Under the pieces are notes generated by a model. It saw only the letters and a list, made by a program, of their open reading frames with translations. It was not told the origin of the DNA and searched no databases. From contig CAYYIS010000041.1 of assembly GCA_964470965.1 (NCBI GenBank), positions 1 to 44,344 on the forward strand: a DNA stretch of 44,344 nucleotides. The letters run 5' to 3'. Positions 1 through 8,116 of this stretch are shown here, in pieces; position 1 is the stretch's first letter; every line of letters begins with the position of its first letter. This stretch comes from CAYYIS01 sp964470965. GTDB taxonomy: Bacteria > JAAXHH01 > JABIQT01. Made by a program: the position numbers and the translations under genes.

Positions 1-289
1 CAATGACACGACAAATGCTTTCAAATGTTATCGATCTGAGGTCATCCGGGGACTGCACCCCCTGTTGTCACACCATTTCAACCTCACAGTAGAGCTCCCT
101 CTGAAGGCCATCATCAGAGGATACACCTATTCGGTGGTACCCATAAACTGGTATGGACGAACACACGGAGTATCAAAACTAAAACTCAAGGAGATGGGTA
201 GCCGGTATCTTTTCATAATACTTTACGTATGGCTGGAAAAAATGCTTTCCCGAGGAGACTATCAGCGTACATCGGAATCCTCGGACTAA
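1..289 (+). CDS. GT2 family glycosyltransferase (polyprenyl-phosphate sugar transferase type), C-terminal fragment
   Basis: The frame is open from the left edge (codons begin at base 2) to a stop at 289, so only about 95 C-terminal residues are present. The residues DTTNAFKCYR near the edge, then HFNLTVELPLKAIIRGY and GRTHGVSKLKLKEMG, match the end of the catalytic domain of dolichol-phosphate-mannose-synthase-like GT2 enzymes. These transfer a sugar from a nucleotide donor to a lipid phosphate or glycan at the inner membrane. The start lies outside the window; an internal ATG at 65 is not the real start because the conserved motif lies upstream of it. No transmembrane tail follows, so it resembles the short DPM1 type. 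The substrate cannot be assigned. Confidence 0.8.
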   Translation, partial: NDTTNAFKCYRSEVIRGLHPLLSHHFNLTVELPLKAIIRGYTYSVVPINWYGRTHGVSKLKLKEMGSRYLFIILYVWLEKMLSRGDYQRTSESSD

Positions 290-385
290 ACAAAACCCGC
301 TATTACAATAACTCTAATCCCTTGATACACAACCGACAGGAACTTCAACAGGTGGTTCGGCATAGGTTTTAATTATTTTTTATTG

Positions 386-414
386 TTGACATTTTCCTGC
401 GATTCTGATACACT
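386..414 (+). promoter_or_regulatory. Sigma-70 promoter for pyrG
   Basis: A perfect TTGACA (386-391) is followed after 17 nt by TACACT (409-414), with an extended -10 TG at 406-407. Predicted transcription start is near 421, giving a leader of about 135 nt before the pyrG ATG at 557. The promoter lies inside the longest open frame, which argues against a start at 383. Confidence 0.75.
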
Positions 415-489
415 TTTTTGGTTATTCTCAAACATCTGTCAACTATATAGTGTTGAAAGCAAGGCAGCGACAATCGGAGCCGGGTTGTC

Positions 490-520
490 CTCCGCGAACC
501 ACCTGCGGTGGTTCGCGGAG
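490..520 (+). promoter_or_regulatory. Perfect 14-bp hairpin in the pyrG leader
   Basis: Bases 490-503 (CTCCGCGAACCACC) are the exact reverse complement of 507-520, with a TGC loop. It sits between the predicted transcription start (about 421) and the AGGAG ribosome-binding site at 544-548. No U-tract follows, so it does not look like a simple terminator. It could be an mRNA-stability element, a protein-binding element, or part of a switch controlling CTP synthase. The function is inference; the structure is directly visible. Confidence 0.6.
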
Positions 521-556
521 CAGAATTCGGCCCATGGTCGAACAGGAGCGTATTGC

Positions 557-2335
557 ATGCACGAAAACGGCATCGATGACCTGGATGAGTGCAACGATAT
601 CGACCTGGAGATCTTCGGCGCCAAAACCGACGATAGAGAACAGATCGATTTCTTTCCGCCCAACTATCGTATCGGGCGTACCAAATACATATTCGTAACG
701 GGCGGTGTGATGTCCGGCGTCGGCAAAGGCGTTTTTAGCGCCTCGCTCGGCCACCTGCTCAAACACTACAACTTCACCGTGTCTCAAATTAAGATGGATG
801 GTTATCTGAACATCGATGCGGGTACGATAAATCCGTATCGTCACGGTGAGGTTTTTGTGCTGACCGACGGGACTGAGTGCGATATGGATCTCGGAACCTA
901 TGAACGGTTCCTGGACGACGATCTCAACCAGTATAACTATATTACCGCCGGCAAAATCTATCGCATTGTGCTCGATAAAGAACGACGGGGTGAATACCTG
1001 GGACGTGATGTGCAGGTTATTCCCCATGTCACCGGAGAGATCAAGTACCTGATACGAACAAAGGCTCATGAAGGCCCTTATGATGTGGTCGTTGTTGAAG
1101 TGGGCGGCACCGTCGGTGATCTTGAGAACATGCACTTTATCGAAGCGGCAAGAGAGATGCTGCATGAAGAGGGGCACGACAATGTAATGTTCTCCCATGT
1201 GACTCAGGTGCCGTACAATGAGTCGACCGGTGAACAGAAAAGTAAGCCGACACAGCACAGTGTCCGCACACTGCAGCAACTGGGTGTCCAGCCGGACATG
1301 GTGGTCTGCCGGTCGGAACGGGCGCTGGGGGACAAGGTGCGCCAAAAGATCAGCCTTTTCGGTAATATCCCCGAACAGCACGTCATCAGCAGTCCGGACA
1401 CCGACTCCATCTACAAATTACCGACGCTTCTGGACAAACAGCGGGTCGCCCAGTCGGTTGCCGAAAGTCTGAAAATGTACCTCCCTCAGAGTTTTAACAC
1501 CGCAAGACCGTTCGATTCTTATATCAAGCATCTGTCCCGCAGGAATAAGAAGACCATCCACATTGCTATAACTGGGAAATATACTGCCCTGCATGATTCT
1601 TACGTTAGCATCATGAACGCACTTGAACACAGTGAACTCAGGGAAAAGGTTACTGTCAAGCTGGACTGGATCGATACGTCGGAATATTCCGATGCCCGGC
1701 CGATCGACGACAAAACGCTTGAGGGTATCTCAGGTATCATCGTTCCAGGCGGATTCGGGGAACGGGGCGCCGAGGGGAAGATTCGCTTCGTACGGCACGC
1801 ACGGGAAAACGGGATACCGTTCCTGGGTTTATGTTACGGGTTTCAGCTGGCGGTGGTGGAATTCGCGAGGAACATTTGCGGCCTCAAATCGGCAAACCAT
1901 ACGGAAGTGGAGTCGGATACGGATACTCCTGTCATATACCTGTTACCGGATCAGCGGCAGCTGTCGGGCATGGGAGGCACCATGCGGCTCGGCGGGCAGG
2001 ACGTCAAGATCATCCGGGGCACCCAGGCGTACCAGTGTTACAAGAAAGAGTTGTCGGTTGAACGGTTCCGGCACCGGTATGAATTTAACAATGAATTTAA
2101 GGAAGTAATCGAGAAGCACGGCCTGGTCTTCTCAGGTATGACACCCGATGAAGACATCATGCAGATACTGGAGTTACCTACCCATCCGTTCTTTATGGCA
2201 TCTCAGTTCCATCCGGAGCTTACCAGTCGGCCGTATCATGCGAACCCGTTGTTCCAGGAGTTCGTGAAAGCCGCCCGGTTGTATAGCGAAGATGCAGAAA
2301 CAGTACAGAACAAAGAGGCCGTGGAATTAGGGTAA
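557..2335 (+). CDS. pyrG: CTP synthase
   Basis: Glutamine-dependent CTP synthase makes CTP from UTP, ATP and glutamine in the cytoplasm. The N-terminal synthetase domain starts at about residue 42 with a P-loop (TGGVMSGVGKG, 48-58), then HGEVF, EVGGTVGDLE and KSKPTQHS. The C-terminal class I glutaminase domain has PGGFGERG, nucleophile Cys426 (GLCYGFQ) and the His552/Glu554 pair (QFHPEL). All catalytic residues are present. The ATG at 557 is chosen because AGGAG lies 8 nt upstream and the promoter lies within the longer frame; the protein is then 592 aa, with an extra acidic N-terminus of about 40 residues compared with the usual ~540 aa. Oddities: the near-invariant D-P-Y of the synthetase domain reads D-G-Y, and the glutaminase elbow CLGMQ reads CYGFQ. 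The SGxGKG and IDAGT wording recalls archaeal-type CTP synthases. Confidence 0.95.
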   Translation: MHENGIDDLDECNDIDLEIFGAKTDDREQIDFFPPNYRIGRTKYIFVTGGVMSGVGKGVFSASLGHLLKHYNFTVSQIKMDGYLNIDAGTINPYRHGEVFVLTDGTECDMDLGTYERFLDDDLNQYNYITAGKIYRIVLDKERRGEYLGRDVQVIPHVTGEIKYLIRTKAHEGPYDVVVVEVGGTVGDLENMHFIEAAREMLHEEGHDNVMFSHVTQVPYNESTGEQKSKPTQHSVRTLQQLGVQPDMVVCRSERALGDKVRQKISLFGNIPEQHVISSPDTDSIYKLPTLLDKQRVAQSVAESLKMYLPQSFNTARPFDSYIKHLSRRNKKTIHIAITGKYTALHDSYVSIMNALEHSELREKVTVKLDWIDTSEYSDARPIDDKTLEGISGIIVPGGFGERGAEGKIRFVRHARENGIPFLGLCYGFQLAVVEFARNICGLKSANHTEVESDTDTPVIYLLPDQRQLSGMGGTMRLGGQDVKIIRGTQAYQCYKKELSVERFRHRYEFNNEFKEVIEKHGLVFSGMTPDEDIMQILELPTHPFFMASQFHPELTSRPYHANPLFQEFVKAARLYSEDAETVQNKEAVELG

Positions 2336-2352
2336 TATTCCACAGGTTCCCC

Positions 2353-2402
2353 ATAATAGAAATGGCACAGAGGTTACTCTACCTCTGTGCCATTTCTATT
2401 AT
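2353..2402. terminator. Bidirectional terminator between pyrG and rpsT
   Basis: A 22-bp perfect inverted repeat (2353-2374 with 2381-2402) with a 6-nt TACTCT loop lies between two convergent genes. The base of the stem is A/T-rich and gives a U-rich 3' arm (ATTTCTATTAT) on both strands, as expected for shared intrinsic termination. Confidence 0.85.
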
Positions 2403-2420
2403 CGAAAAATCAACTCACGA

Positions 2421-2660
2421 TTAGCCGGCGTTCACGGCTTTCATAAGTTGTGATTTGTTCCGCGCTGCTTTGTTTTTATGGATGATACCGCGTTTCACCG
2501 CTTTATCTAGCGAGGAAAGCGCCTGGTTCAGCGTTTCCTGATCCGAATTCTCTTCGAATCTCCTGATAGCAGTGCGCATGTTCGACTTAATAGATGAATT
2601 GCGTACATGCCGTACCCGTTCCTGGCGTAGCCGCTTTTTCGAAGATGCAAGTTTAGCCAC
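2421..2660 (-). CDS. rpsT: 30S ribosomal protein S20
   Basis: A small basic protein of 79 aa that binds 16S rRNA in the 30S subunit. The N-terminus (AKLASSKKRLRQ) and the C-terminal half (SSLDKAVKRGIIHKNKAARNKS) match bacterial S20, with the usual helical Lys/Arg-rich make-up. Two GTG codons are possible starts, at 2669 and 2660. The second is preferred because GGGAG then sits 8 nt upstream and the protein begins at the conserved position. It is monocistronic, with its own near-consensus promoter upstream and a shared terminator downstream. Confidence 0.95.
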   Translation of the reverse strand: MAKLASSKKRLRQERVRHVRNSSIKSNMRTAIRRFEENSDQETLNQALSSLDKAVKRGIIHKNKAARNKSQLMKAVNAG

Positions 2661-2719
2661 TGACTTCACTCCCTTTGTCTTTTTTCTCTTTCATATATTC
2701 TGTGTCAAACAGATCTAAA

Positions 2720-2748
2720 ATAATACATCGAATGACAGCAACTGTCAA
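2720..2748 (-). promoter_or_regulatory. Sigma-70 promoter for rpsT
   Basis: On the minus strand TTGACA (2748-2743), 17 nt, then TATTAT (2725-2720). Predicted start is near 2713, giving a leader of about 50 nt before the GTG at 2660. Strong promoters are usual for ribosomal protein genes. Confidence 0.8.
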
Positions 2749-3024
2749 GAAGAAAGTGTATAGTACAAACCAATAAAACAGTTTATCTCTTTGTGACGAG
2801 TTGTTCCGTATTGGATAAATCCGATTTGGGGTTTCAGATATCTGACCAGTAAGCCGGGCAATCAGGATGCCCCAGAGGGTTCTGTGTGTGGTAGAACCGA
2901 ATCACTACCTGAAATCTGATGGAAGAAATCCGGTAAAAGGCGCGTGGGACCAGTCCAGGACGGTTAAAACTCGTATTCTGCTGATTCCTATATAGGATCA
3001 TCCATCTGAGGGACGTTAGTTTAC
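2749..3024. other. Intergenic region without a recognised gene
   Basis: This stretch separates the rpsT promoter from the terminator of the next minus-strand gene. One minus-strand frame of 106 codons (2834-3154) crosses it, but it overlaps both the hairpin and the end of a real gene, has no ribosome-binding site and resembles nothing known. Confidence 0.5.
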
Positions 3025-3071
3025 CAAACGAAAAGAGGCGACTGATTACACAGGCCGCCTCTTTTCGTTTG
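3025..3071 (-). terminator. Terminator after the Rid-like gene
   Basis: A 16-bp perfect stem (3025-3040 with 3056-3071) encloses a 15-nt loop. It lies 22 nt past the stop of the minus-strand Rid-like gene, and on that strand the 3' arm reads CGCCTCTTTTCGTTTGG, which is T-rich. Confidence 0.7.
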
Positions 3072-3092
3072 TTGAATTTATCTGGACTGTTG

Positions 3093-4289
3093 CTATCCGG
3101 AAAATATGGCGCGATTGGAAATGCCGCTGTTATAGTGGGCCTGCTGGATGCCACCCATAAACTGCGCCGTACGACCGGCTGGCGACCAGCCGGTGTAATA
3201 GTCGGTAAACGAAGCGTTAAATTCCTGAATCCACTCGCGGCTGGCTTGTGAGGTTTCCTGAGTAATTACGTAGGCATTGTTGAAGATGCCATCTTCTTTC
3301 AGTCCGTTACCGCCGGCTTCCTTGATGCGGCCGTCAATGCTACTAAGCATATCCCCTGCATCATCACCCCCCACCGCGCTGACCATTACCTCGGTAATTC
3401 CGCCGAAACGAATGGCATTCCATGTACTGAACCCATCCTCTATCTGCCCCGACCTTACGATCTCCACGTCACCTGAAACCACGCGAGGCTGCGGTTCAAC
3501 GATACCGTCCAGGTTCGGGATGCGAGATACGGGATAGATGAGACCGGCCGGCCGGCTGTCGCCGAAATACCTTTCAAATACGGTCCGAACCGTCTCGATT
3601 CTCTCCCAGGTCTTCTCCGGTGCATCATCGACCGCCACCAGAATCTCCATGAACACTGTCTGGTTTTTGAAGTCGATGCCCTGCTCCGCAAACCCTTTGG
3701 CGTACATCTCCTCGAATACAAATTCGGTTTCCTGTGCCAGATCAGGTCCGAGCGACGTAATCGTCTCATTGCCTTTTTTATGCATCACTGACGCGCCGCT
3801 GGGCTGATGATCGACCCAGTATCCATAATCAATCTTGCCGCCGCCGATGGTCACTCCTGTGCCTTTAACCGCCTTGATCTGCACTTCAAACAGAGCGACA
3901 GGATCCGGAAAACCTTCCGGGTGTGTAAAACGCGCCATTCGGTTCGAACACAACGGGCCGCCCGTGACCTTCTCAATCATCGCACCGTATACCGCGTTAA
4001 AGTTGTCCTTGAACCGATCGCATTCGTCCCGGTCACCCGAGGGGGTCGTCCACAGGACGTCGGTCTTGTACACGTCCGACCACTGGACGCCACACACTGC
4101 CAAGGCGTCATTCAGGTTCTCGATGGTGCCAAACCATTCGGACCCGATGTCGTTGGGATACTGGGTGCCCACGTTTCCGCTGGGTTCTATCAGCCTTACC
4201 ACGTTGTTATGGTCGTCCCGATAAATAACTTCAGTCGGGTTCGAGAAAATGGTGATGGGCTTGTGACGGATGATATTTACCTGTGCCAT
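3093..4289 (-). CDS. Protein with repeated RidA/YjgF-like domains
   Basis: A cytoplasmic protein of 398 aa with no signal peptide. Three stretches resemble the Rid (YjgF/YER057c/UK114) fold. Residues about 50-150 have the pattern ENLNDALAVCGVQWSDVYKT followed by FNAVYGAMIE and an aromatic/Pro-rich end. Residues about 205-285 and 290-390 are more divergent; the last carries IRFGGITEVMVSAVGG and FTDYYTG. Single-domain Rid proteins (about 130 aa) hydrolyse reactive enamine/imine intermediates as trimers, so a three-repeat chain could fold as one pseudo-trimer. Canonical RidA catalytic residues are not evident, so activity is unproven. The ATG at 4289 has GGGTAGGG just upstream. The gene stands alone with its own terminator. 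Family assignment is from pattern recognition and is moderate. Confidence 0.55.
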   Translation of the reverse strand: MAQVNIIRHKPITIFSNPTEVIYRDDHNNVVRLIEPSGNVGTQYPNDIGSEWFGTIENLNDALAVCGVQWSDVYKTDVLWTTPSGDRDECDRFKDNFNAVYGAMIEKVTGGPLCSNRMARFTHPEGFPDPVALFEVQIKAVKGTGVTIGGGKIDYGYWVDHQPSGASVMHKKGNETITSLGPDLAQETEFVFEEMYAKGFAEQGIDFKNQTVFMEILVAVDDAPEKTWERIETVRTVFERYFGDSRPAGLIYPVSRIPNLDGIVEPQPRVVSGDVEIVRSGQIEDGFSTWNAIRFGGITEVMVSAVGGDDAGDMLSSIDGRIKEAGGNGLKEDGIFNNAYVITQETSQASREWIQEFNASFTDYYTGWSPAGRTAQFMGGIQQAHYNSGISNRAIFSG

Positions 4290-4644
4290 GGACCCTACCC
4301 TTCATGTTGAGGTGTTCGATATGATAATCGCATTGTATCAAGCGTGTGAAATTTCAGGGCAAATAAAATACAACAATTGATCGGATAACACAATAGCCAC
4401 GAAAAAAAAATGTGGGCCTGTAGGAACGTCGTATCAAGTGAGAGGTTTTATGTAGCAGCTATCACAGAATCCGATTTTCACTTCAGTCGAAAGGACCGTC
4501 CATTTTTTCAGGAAATCACGACTTCCGAACACGCTGTTTTCCAGACTGGAAACTTCTTGATTCCAATAACGTTGCTGTATATATTAGGTTGAATTTTGAT
4601 GTGCGCAATCTTAAAAATACTTCAAAGAATTAGGAGTACGGAAA
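4290..4644. other. Divergent intergenic region with promoters
   Basis: A/T-rich 355-bp spacer between two divergently transcribed genes. It contains the candidate epimerase promoter (4557-4585). A small plus-strand frame (4410-4592) overlaps that promoter and is not credible as a gene. No convincing promoter was found for the minus-strand Rid-like gene. Confidence 0.5.
4557..4585 (+). promoter_or_regulatory. Candidate promoter for the nucleotide-sugar epimerase operon
   Basis: TTGATT (4557-4562), 17 nt, TATATT (4580-4585). The predicted start near 4592 gives a leader of about 53 nt before the TTG start at 4645. Confidence 0.55.
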
Positions 4645-5664
4645 TTGGGAATATTAATTACCGGCGGAGCAGGTTTTATTGGATGTAACCTGGCTGCCCG
4701 CCTGATCCGGGATGGCTGTGAAGTCATCGTATTCGACAACCTGTCCCGGCCGGGCACGCCGCGTAATGTCGAATGGCTGCGGACCCAGGGCGCTTTTACG
4801 CTGATACAAGATGATATCACGGACGCCGAAGCGCTTGACAGGGTATTCGGGAACCATACCATCGATGTGGTGCTTCACCTTGCCGGGCAAGTGGCGGTCA
4901 CATCCTCGGTCACCGATCCGAGAGAAGATTTTAACATCAACGCAAAGGGTACATTCAATGTATTGGAGACCGTCCGCACCAGTGGGCAGGACAGTATTCT
5001 ACTTTACTCGTCGACAAACAAGGTATACGGCGGCATGGACGAAATACGAATTGTCAGACAGCAAGAGCGGTATGTGAACCGGGACTATCAACAGGGCATT
5101 CCGGAAAACGCCCCCCTAGATTTCCACTCGCCCTATGGATGCTCCAAAGGAGCAGGAGATCAGTACGTGAGGGATTATGCCCGAATTTACGGCATGCGTA
5201 CGGTCGTTTTCCGGCAGAGCTGTATATACGGTCCGCGCCAGATGGGCATGGAAGACCAGGGGTGGCTGGCCTGGTTCACCATAGCGGTGCTGACCGGCAA
5301 GCCCATCACCATCTACGGCGACGGGCGCCAGGTTCGGGATATTCTCTTTGTAGAAGATCTCATAGATGCATTTCTTGCCGCAATCGATCGGATCGACGAC
5401 GTGGCGGGTCAGGTGTTTAACATAGGTGGCGGACCGGAGTGTTCTCTCGCGGTCTGGTCGGAATTCGGCCCGATGCTTGAGCGTCTTTTTAAACGAGAAA
5501 TCCCAGTCACCTATGAGGATTGGCGCCCTGGGGATCAGAAAGTATTCATCTCCAATATCGATAAAGCGCACCAGCTGCTCGATTGGTCCCCCACTGTTAG
5601 TCCGGAAGTTGGCATTCCCATGATGGTCGGGTGGATCCGTGAAAATCAATCTTATTTTTTATAG
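4645..5664 (+). CDS. NAD-dependent sugar epimerase, CDP-paratose 2-epimerase-like
   Basis: A 339-aa extended short-chain dehydrogenase/reductase acting on a nucleotide sugar. The N-terminal Rossmann motif is GGAGFIG, the STNKVYGG segment is typical of CDP-paratose 2-epimerase (CDP-tyvelose synthesis), the catalytic YxxxK is YGCSK, and FRQSCIYGPRQMG then YGDGRQVRDILFVEDL are substrate-side motifs. Tyvelose-type 3,6-dideoxyhexoses occur in lipopolysaccharide O-chains, so a role in surface glycan synthesis is likely, although related 2-epimerases or 4,6-dehydratases are not excluded. The start is a TTG, supported by AGGAG at 4632-4636, 8 nt upstream, and by the Rossmann motif beginning at residue 5. 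The downstream epimerase follows after 18 nt, so they are probably cotranscribed. Confidence 0.85.
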   Translation: MGILITGGAGFIGCNLAARLIRDGCEVIVFDNLSRPGTPRNVEWLRTQGAFTLIQDDITDAEALDRVFGNHTIDVVLHLAGQVAVTSSVTDPREDFNINAKGTFNVLETVRTSGQDSILLYSSTNKVYGGMDEIRIVRQQERYVNRDYQQGIPENAPLDFHSPYGCSKGAGDQYVRDYARIYGMRTVVFRQSCIYGPRQMGMEDQGWLAWFTIAVLTGKPITIYGDGRQVRDILFVEDLIDAFLAAIDRIDDVAGQVFNIGGGPECSLAVWSEFGPMLERLFKREIPVTYEDWRPGDQKVFISNIDKAHQLLDWSPTVSPEVGIPMMVGWIRENQSYFL

Positions 5665-5682
5665 GTCAGAAGGCTAAAACCT

Positions 5683-6780
5683 TTGAAAAAAATACTTGTT
5701 ATAGGCAGTGCACGTCCGAATTTCATGAAGATAGCGCCTATCCTCGCAGAACTCCGCAGGTATCCAGAGATATTCGCGTCTCTTTTCATTCATACGGGAC
5801 AACATTATGATGCGAATTTGTCCCAGTCATTTCTGGACAATCTGGGGATCGGTCAACCGGATATCTCTCTGGGTATCGGATCGGGCAGTGAAGCCGCTAG
5901 GACTGCCCGTGTGATGGAAGCGTTCGAAACCATTGTACTTGCAGAAAAACCGACCGCGGTCGTTGTCGTCGGGGACGTAACGCCGACTATGGCCTGCACG
6001 CTGGTCTGTTCAAAGCTGCGTATTCCAGTGGTACACGTGGAGGCCGGCCTGCGTAGTTTCGACCGGGACATGCCCGAAGAGATCAACCGCCTCGTCACGG
6101 ACAGCATCGCAGACCTGCTGCTGACCCCCTCACCGGAAGCGGAAGAACACCTGCTCCGGGAAGGCGTGGCGCCTGAACGGATACATTTTGTTGGCAATGT
6201 GATGATCGATACGCTGATTCAATTCGGTCCGAAGATAGACCGGTCACGGGTGCTCGATGATCTTGGCATCAGCCACCAGGGATACGCCCTCCTCACGTTA
6301 CACCGGCCGTCCAATGTGGATGAGGAGGCGCCCCTTATCGAAATTCTGGAGTCGCTCATGGAAATCGGGGCCCAAATTCCGATCGTGTTTTCCATCCACC
6401 CGCGGACCCGGAAGATGATCGATGAGTTTCGCCTCACCGACCGCTTCAACGCCATTCCCAACCTGATCGAACTCGAGCCACAGCCCTACTTCGATTTCCT
6501 CAAGCTCCAGAGTTCCGCCCGCATGGTTCTCACCGACTCCGGGGGTGTTCAGGAAGAAACTACCTTCCTCGGTGTCCCCTGCCTTACGCTTCGGGAAAAT
6601 ACAGAGCGTCCCGTTACCATATCCATGGGCACCAACGAGCTGGTGGGACCGCACAAGGATGCCATCCTCCGCGAAACCACACGCATCCTTAACGGCAAAG
6701 CCAAAAAGGGACGCGTTCCCGATCTTTGGGATGGTCACACCGCCGAACGAATCATCACCCTTTTGAAGACCGTATTTTAG
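5683..6780 (+). CDS. wecB: UDP-N-acetylglucosamine 2-epimerase (non-hydrolysing)
   Basis: A 365-aa GT-B-fold enzyme that interconverts UDP-GlcNAc and UDP-ManNAc for surface polysaccharides. Motifs in order: GSARPNFMKIAPI at the N-terminus, HTGQHYD, a GDVTPTMA variant of the usual GD-x-x-S/T segment, HVEAGLRS, PEEINR, FVGNVMIDTL, LHRPSNVD, HPRT, and TDSGGVQEE with the UDP-binding Glu near the C-terminus. Length is normal. The TTG start at 5683 is supported by AGAAGG 9 nt upstream and by the conserved start of the fold at residue 2. It is the second gene of a two-gene operon with the sugar epimerase. Gene name by function; family confidence is high. Confidence 0.9.
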   Translation: MKKILVIGSARPNFMKIAPILAELRRYPEIFASLFIHTGQHYDANLSQSFLDNLGIGQPDISLGIGSGSEAARTARVMEAFETIVLAEKPTAVVVVGDVTPTMACTLVCSKLRIPVVHVEAGLRSFDRDMPEEINRLVTDSIADLLLTPSPEAEEHLLREGVAPERIHFVGNVMIDTLIQFGPKIDRSRVLDDLGISHQGYALLTLHRPSNVDEEAPLIEILESLMEIGAQIPIVFSIHPRTRKMIDEFRLTDRFNAIPNLIELEPQPYFDFLKLQSSARMVLTDSGGVQEETTFLGVPCLTLRENTERPVTISMGTNELVGPHKDAILRETTRILNGKAKKGRVPDLWDGHTAERIITLLKTVF

Positions 6781-6903
6781 AACCAACCAGCGCCGGATAC
6801 CTGGATGTTTCATATGGTTAATGTATTACGACCGTTTCCGCGGCGCCCATACCGTAGATGCCCGGTGAAGGGCCTATTCGTTTATCTCCGGTTAAACTGA
6901 AAA

Positions 6904-6933
6904 AGCGGACGCCCCTGTTGGTGAGCATCCGCT
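6904..6933 (-). terminator. Terminator after the ugd pseudogene
   Basis: On the minus strand AGCGGATGC pairs with GCGTCCGCT (9 bp with one G·U) around a 12-nt loop, followed directly by TTTTTC. It begins 2 nt after the pseudogene stop at 6935, so the old operon end is still readable. Confidence 0.65.
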
Positions 6934-6934
6934 C

Positions 6935-8116
6935 TTAATTCATCTGACGTAATTTCAAATACCTACAAGGATCTGCCGCCCCTTCGTATGTGAATCCCGT
7001 ACCCGCGGTCGCGGCAGGATCGTATATATGGTTGGTGTCTGCCAGCACAGCCAGCCGCATCCGATCCTTGATATCGAAAAAAACCAATTCCCTGAACCCA
7101 TCCCATTTCGCCGGGACTACCAGAACATCACTCCCATCAGTCGCCTCATAGGCGGTGTTGGCGGGCGTCACATCACGCAATATCGGTCCGGCTGCTTCCG
7201 CAGTAACCGGATCGTAGGCTTTGACCTGTGCGCCTCCCTGCTGCAGCGGCGAGAGAATCGACAGTGAAGGTGTGTCTCGAATTTCATCGGTGTTGGGCTT
7301 GAAGGATAACCCACTCACCCCCATGGTCTTACCCGCCAGCTCACCACATGCGCCACGGGGAATTTTAACGGTGATGCAGCGGATCTGCCCTTCGTTTACC
7401 TGGACCATACCGCCGATGACTTTCATCGCATTCCCTGCCTCTTTGCCCCTCACAAGCAGAATTCGGGTGTCTTTTGGCAGACAGGAACCGCCATTTTCCG
7501 AGGTCCGGTTGCAGAAAACTGGGACCGATCGCGACATCCACCCCGATACCACAGGACCCATCACTCAAATCAACGCCGACCAGTTCACTGAGATTGGCAA
7601 TTTAGTTGTTAAATGAGATTTTAGTGGCCGGAAATGCATTGGCGTCGGACTTGATTCTCTCTGCGGTTTCACGGGGGATGACTATAAAAGGGATATCGGT
7701 CCGGTCCACGCGGCGGTAGATTTTTTATATGTTCGGTTCCGCTTGAGGATCGTCCGTACCTATGACCACACGGACCGGCCTGAGAAAGCCTGCGACCGCG
7801 GATCCTTCCCGAAGGAATTCCGGAATGGAATCAACCGAAAATCCCTGGTGTTCTTTCTGCGTTCTCGAAATAACTTCAGCTACTCGGGTGCCTCTGCCTG
7901 CCGGAGACCGTACTTTTATTCACGATCACCTCGTACCCGTTCATTGCGCGGCCGATTTCCTCTGCCACCTCGAACAAGGAAGAAAGTTCATCGCTTTCGT
8001 TATCCGCCTACTGCTATAAAGTTCGTTGTCGACACAGGTTACATGATAGCCTAAATGGTGAGACAGGCTCCCACCACAAGACCGACGCAACCTGTTCCTA
8101 TGAAGCAAAGATTCAT
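6935..8116 (-). pseudogene. ugd: Decayed UDP-glucose 6-dehydrogenase
   Basis: Pieces of UDP-glucose dehydrogenase, which makes UDP-glucuronate, occur in correct order across several minus-strand frames. They are MNLCFIGTGCVGLVVGACL (Rossmann start, ATG at 8116), HHLGYHVTCVDNE, IGRAMNGYEVIVNKSTV, PEFLREGSAV, ETAERIKSDANAF, ANLSELVGVD, the active-site segment GGSCLPKD, and FKPNTDEIRDTPSL. At least four frameshifts and two in-frame TAA codons (after EPNI, and in the FNN/IAN segment) break it. About 60 residues that normally lie between the VDN motif and the KSTV motif are missing. The last frame alone (6935-7564) is open and could look like a short gene, but it lacks the NAD-binding domain. The start overlaps the stop of the E2 gene as ATGA, so the two were once translationally coupled. 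Sequencing error is an alternative for single lesions but not for the deletion. Confidence 0.85.

Noticed and set aside
383..556. Extended start of pyrG at 383
   Set aside because: The promoter and the leader hairpin lie inside this stretch, and a good RBS precedes the ATG at 557.
443..1381. 312-codon minus-strand open frame opposite pyrG
   Set aside because: It is fully antisense to a clear CTP synthase, has no family motif, and long antisense frames are expected from the codon bias here.
6935..7564. Short intact gene for a UDP-glucose dehydrogenase C-terminus
   Set aside because: It lacks the NAD-binding domain, which is present as broken fragments directly upstream, so it is part of a pseudogene.
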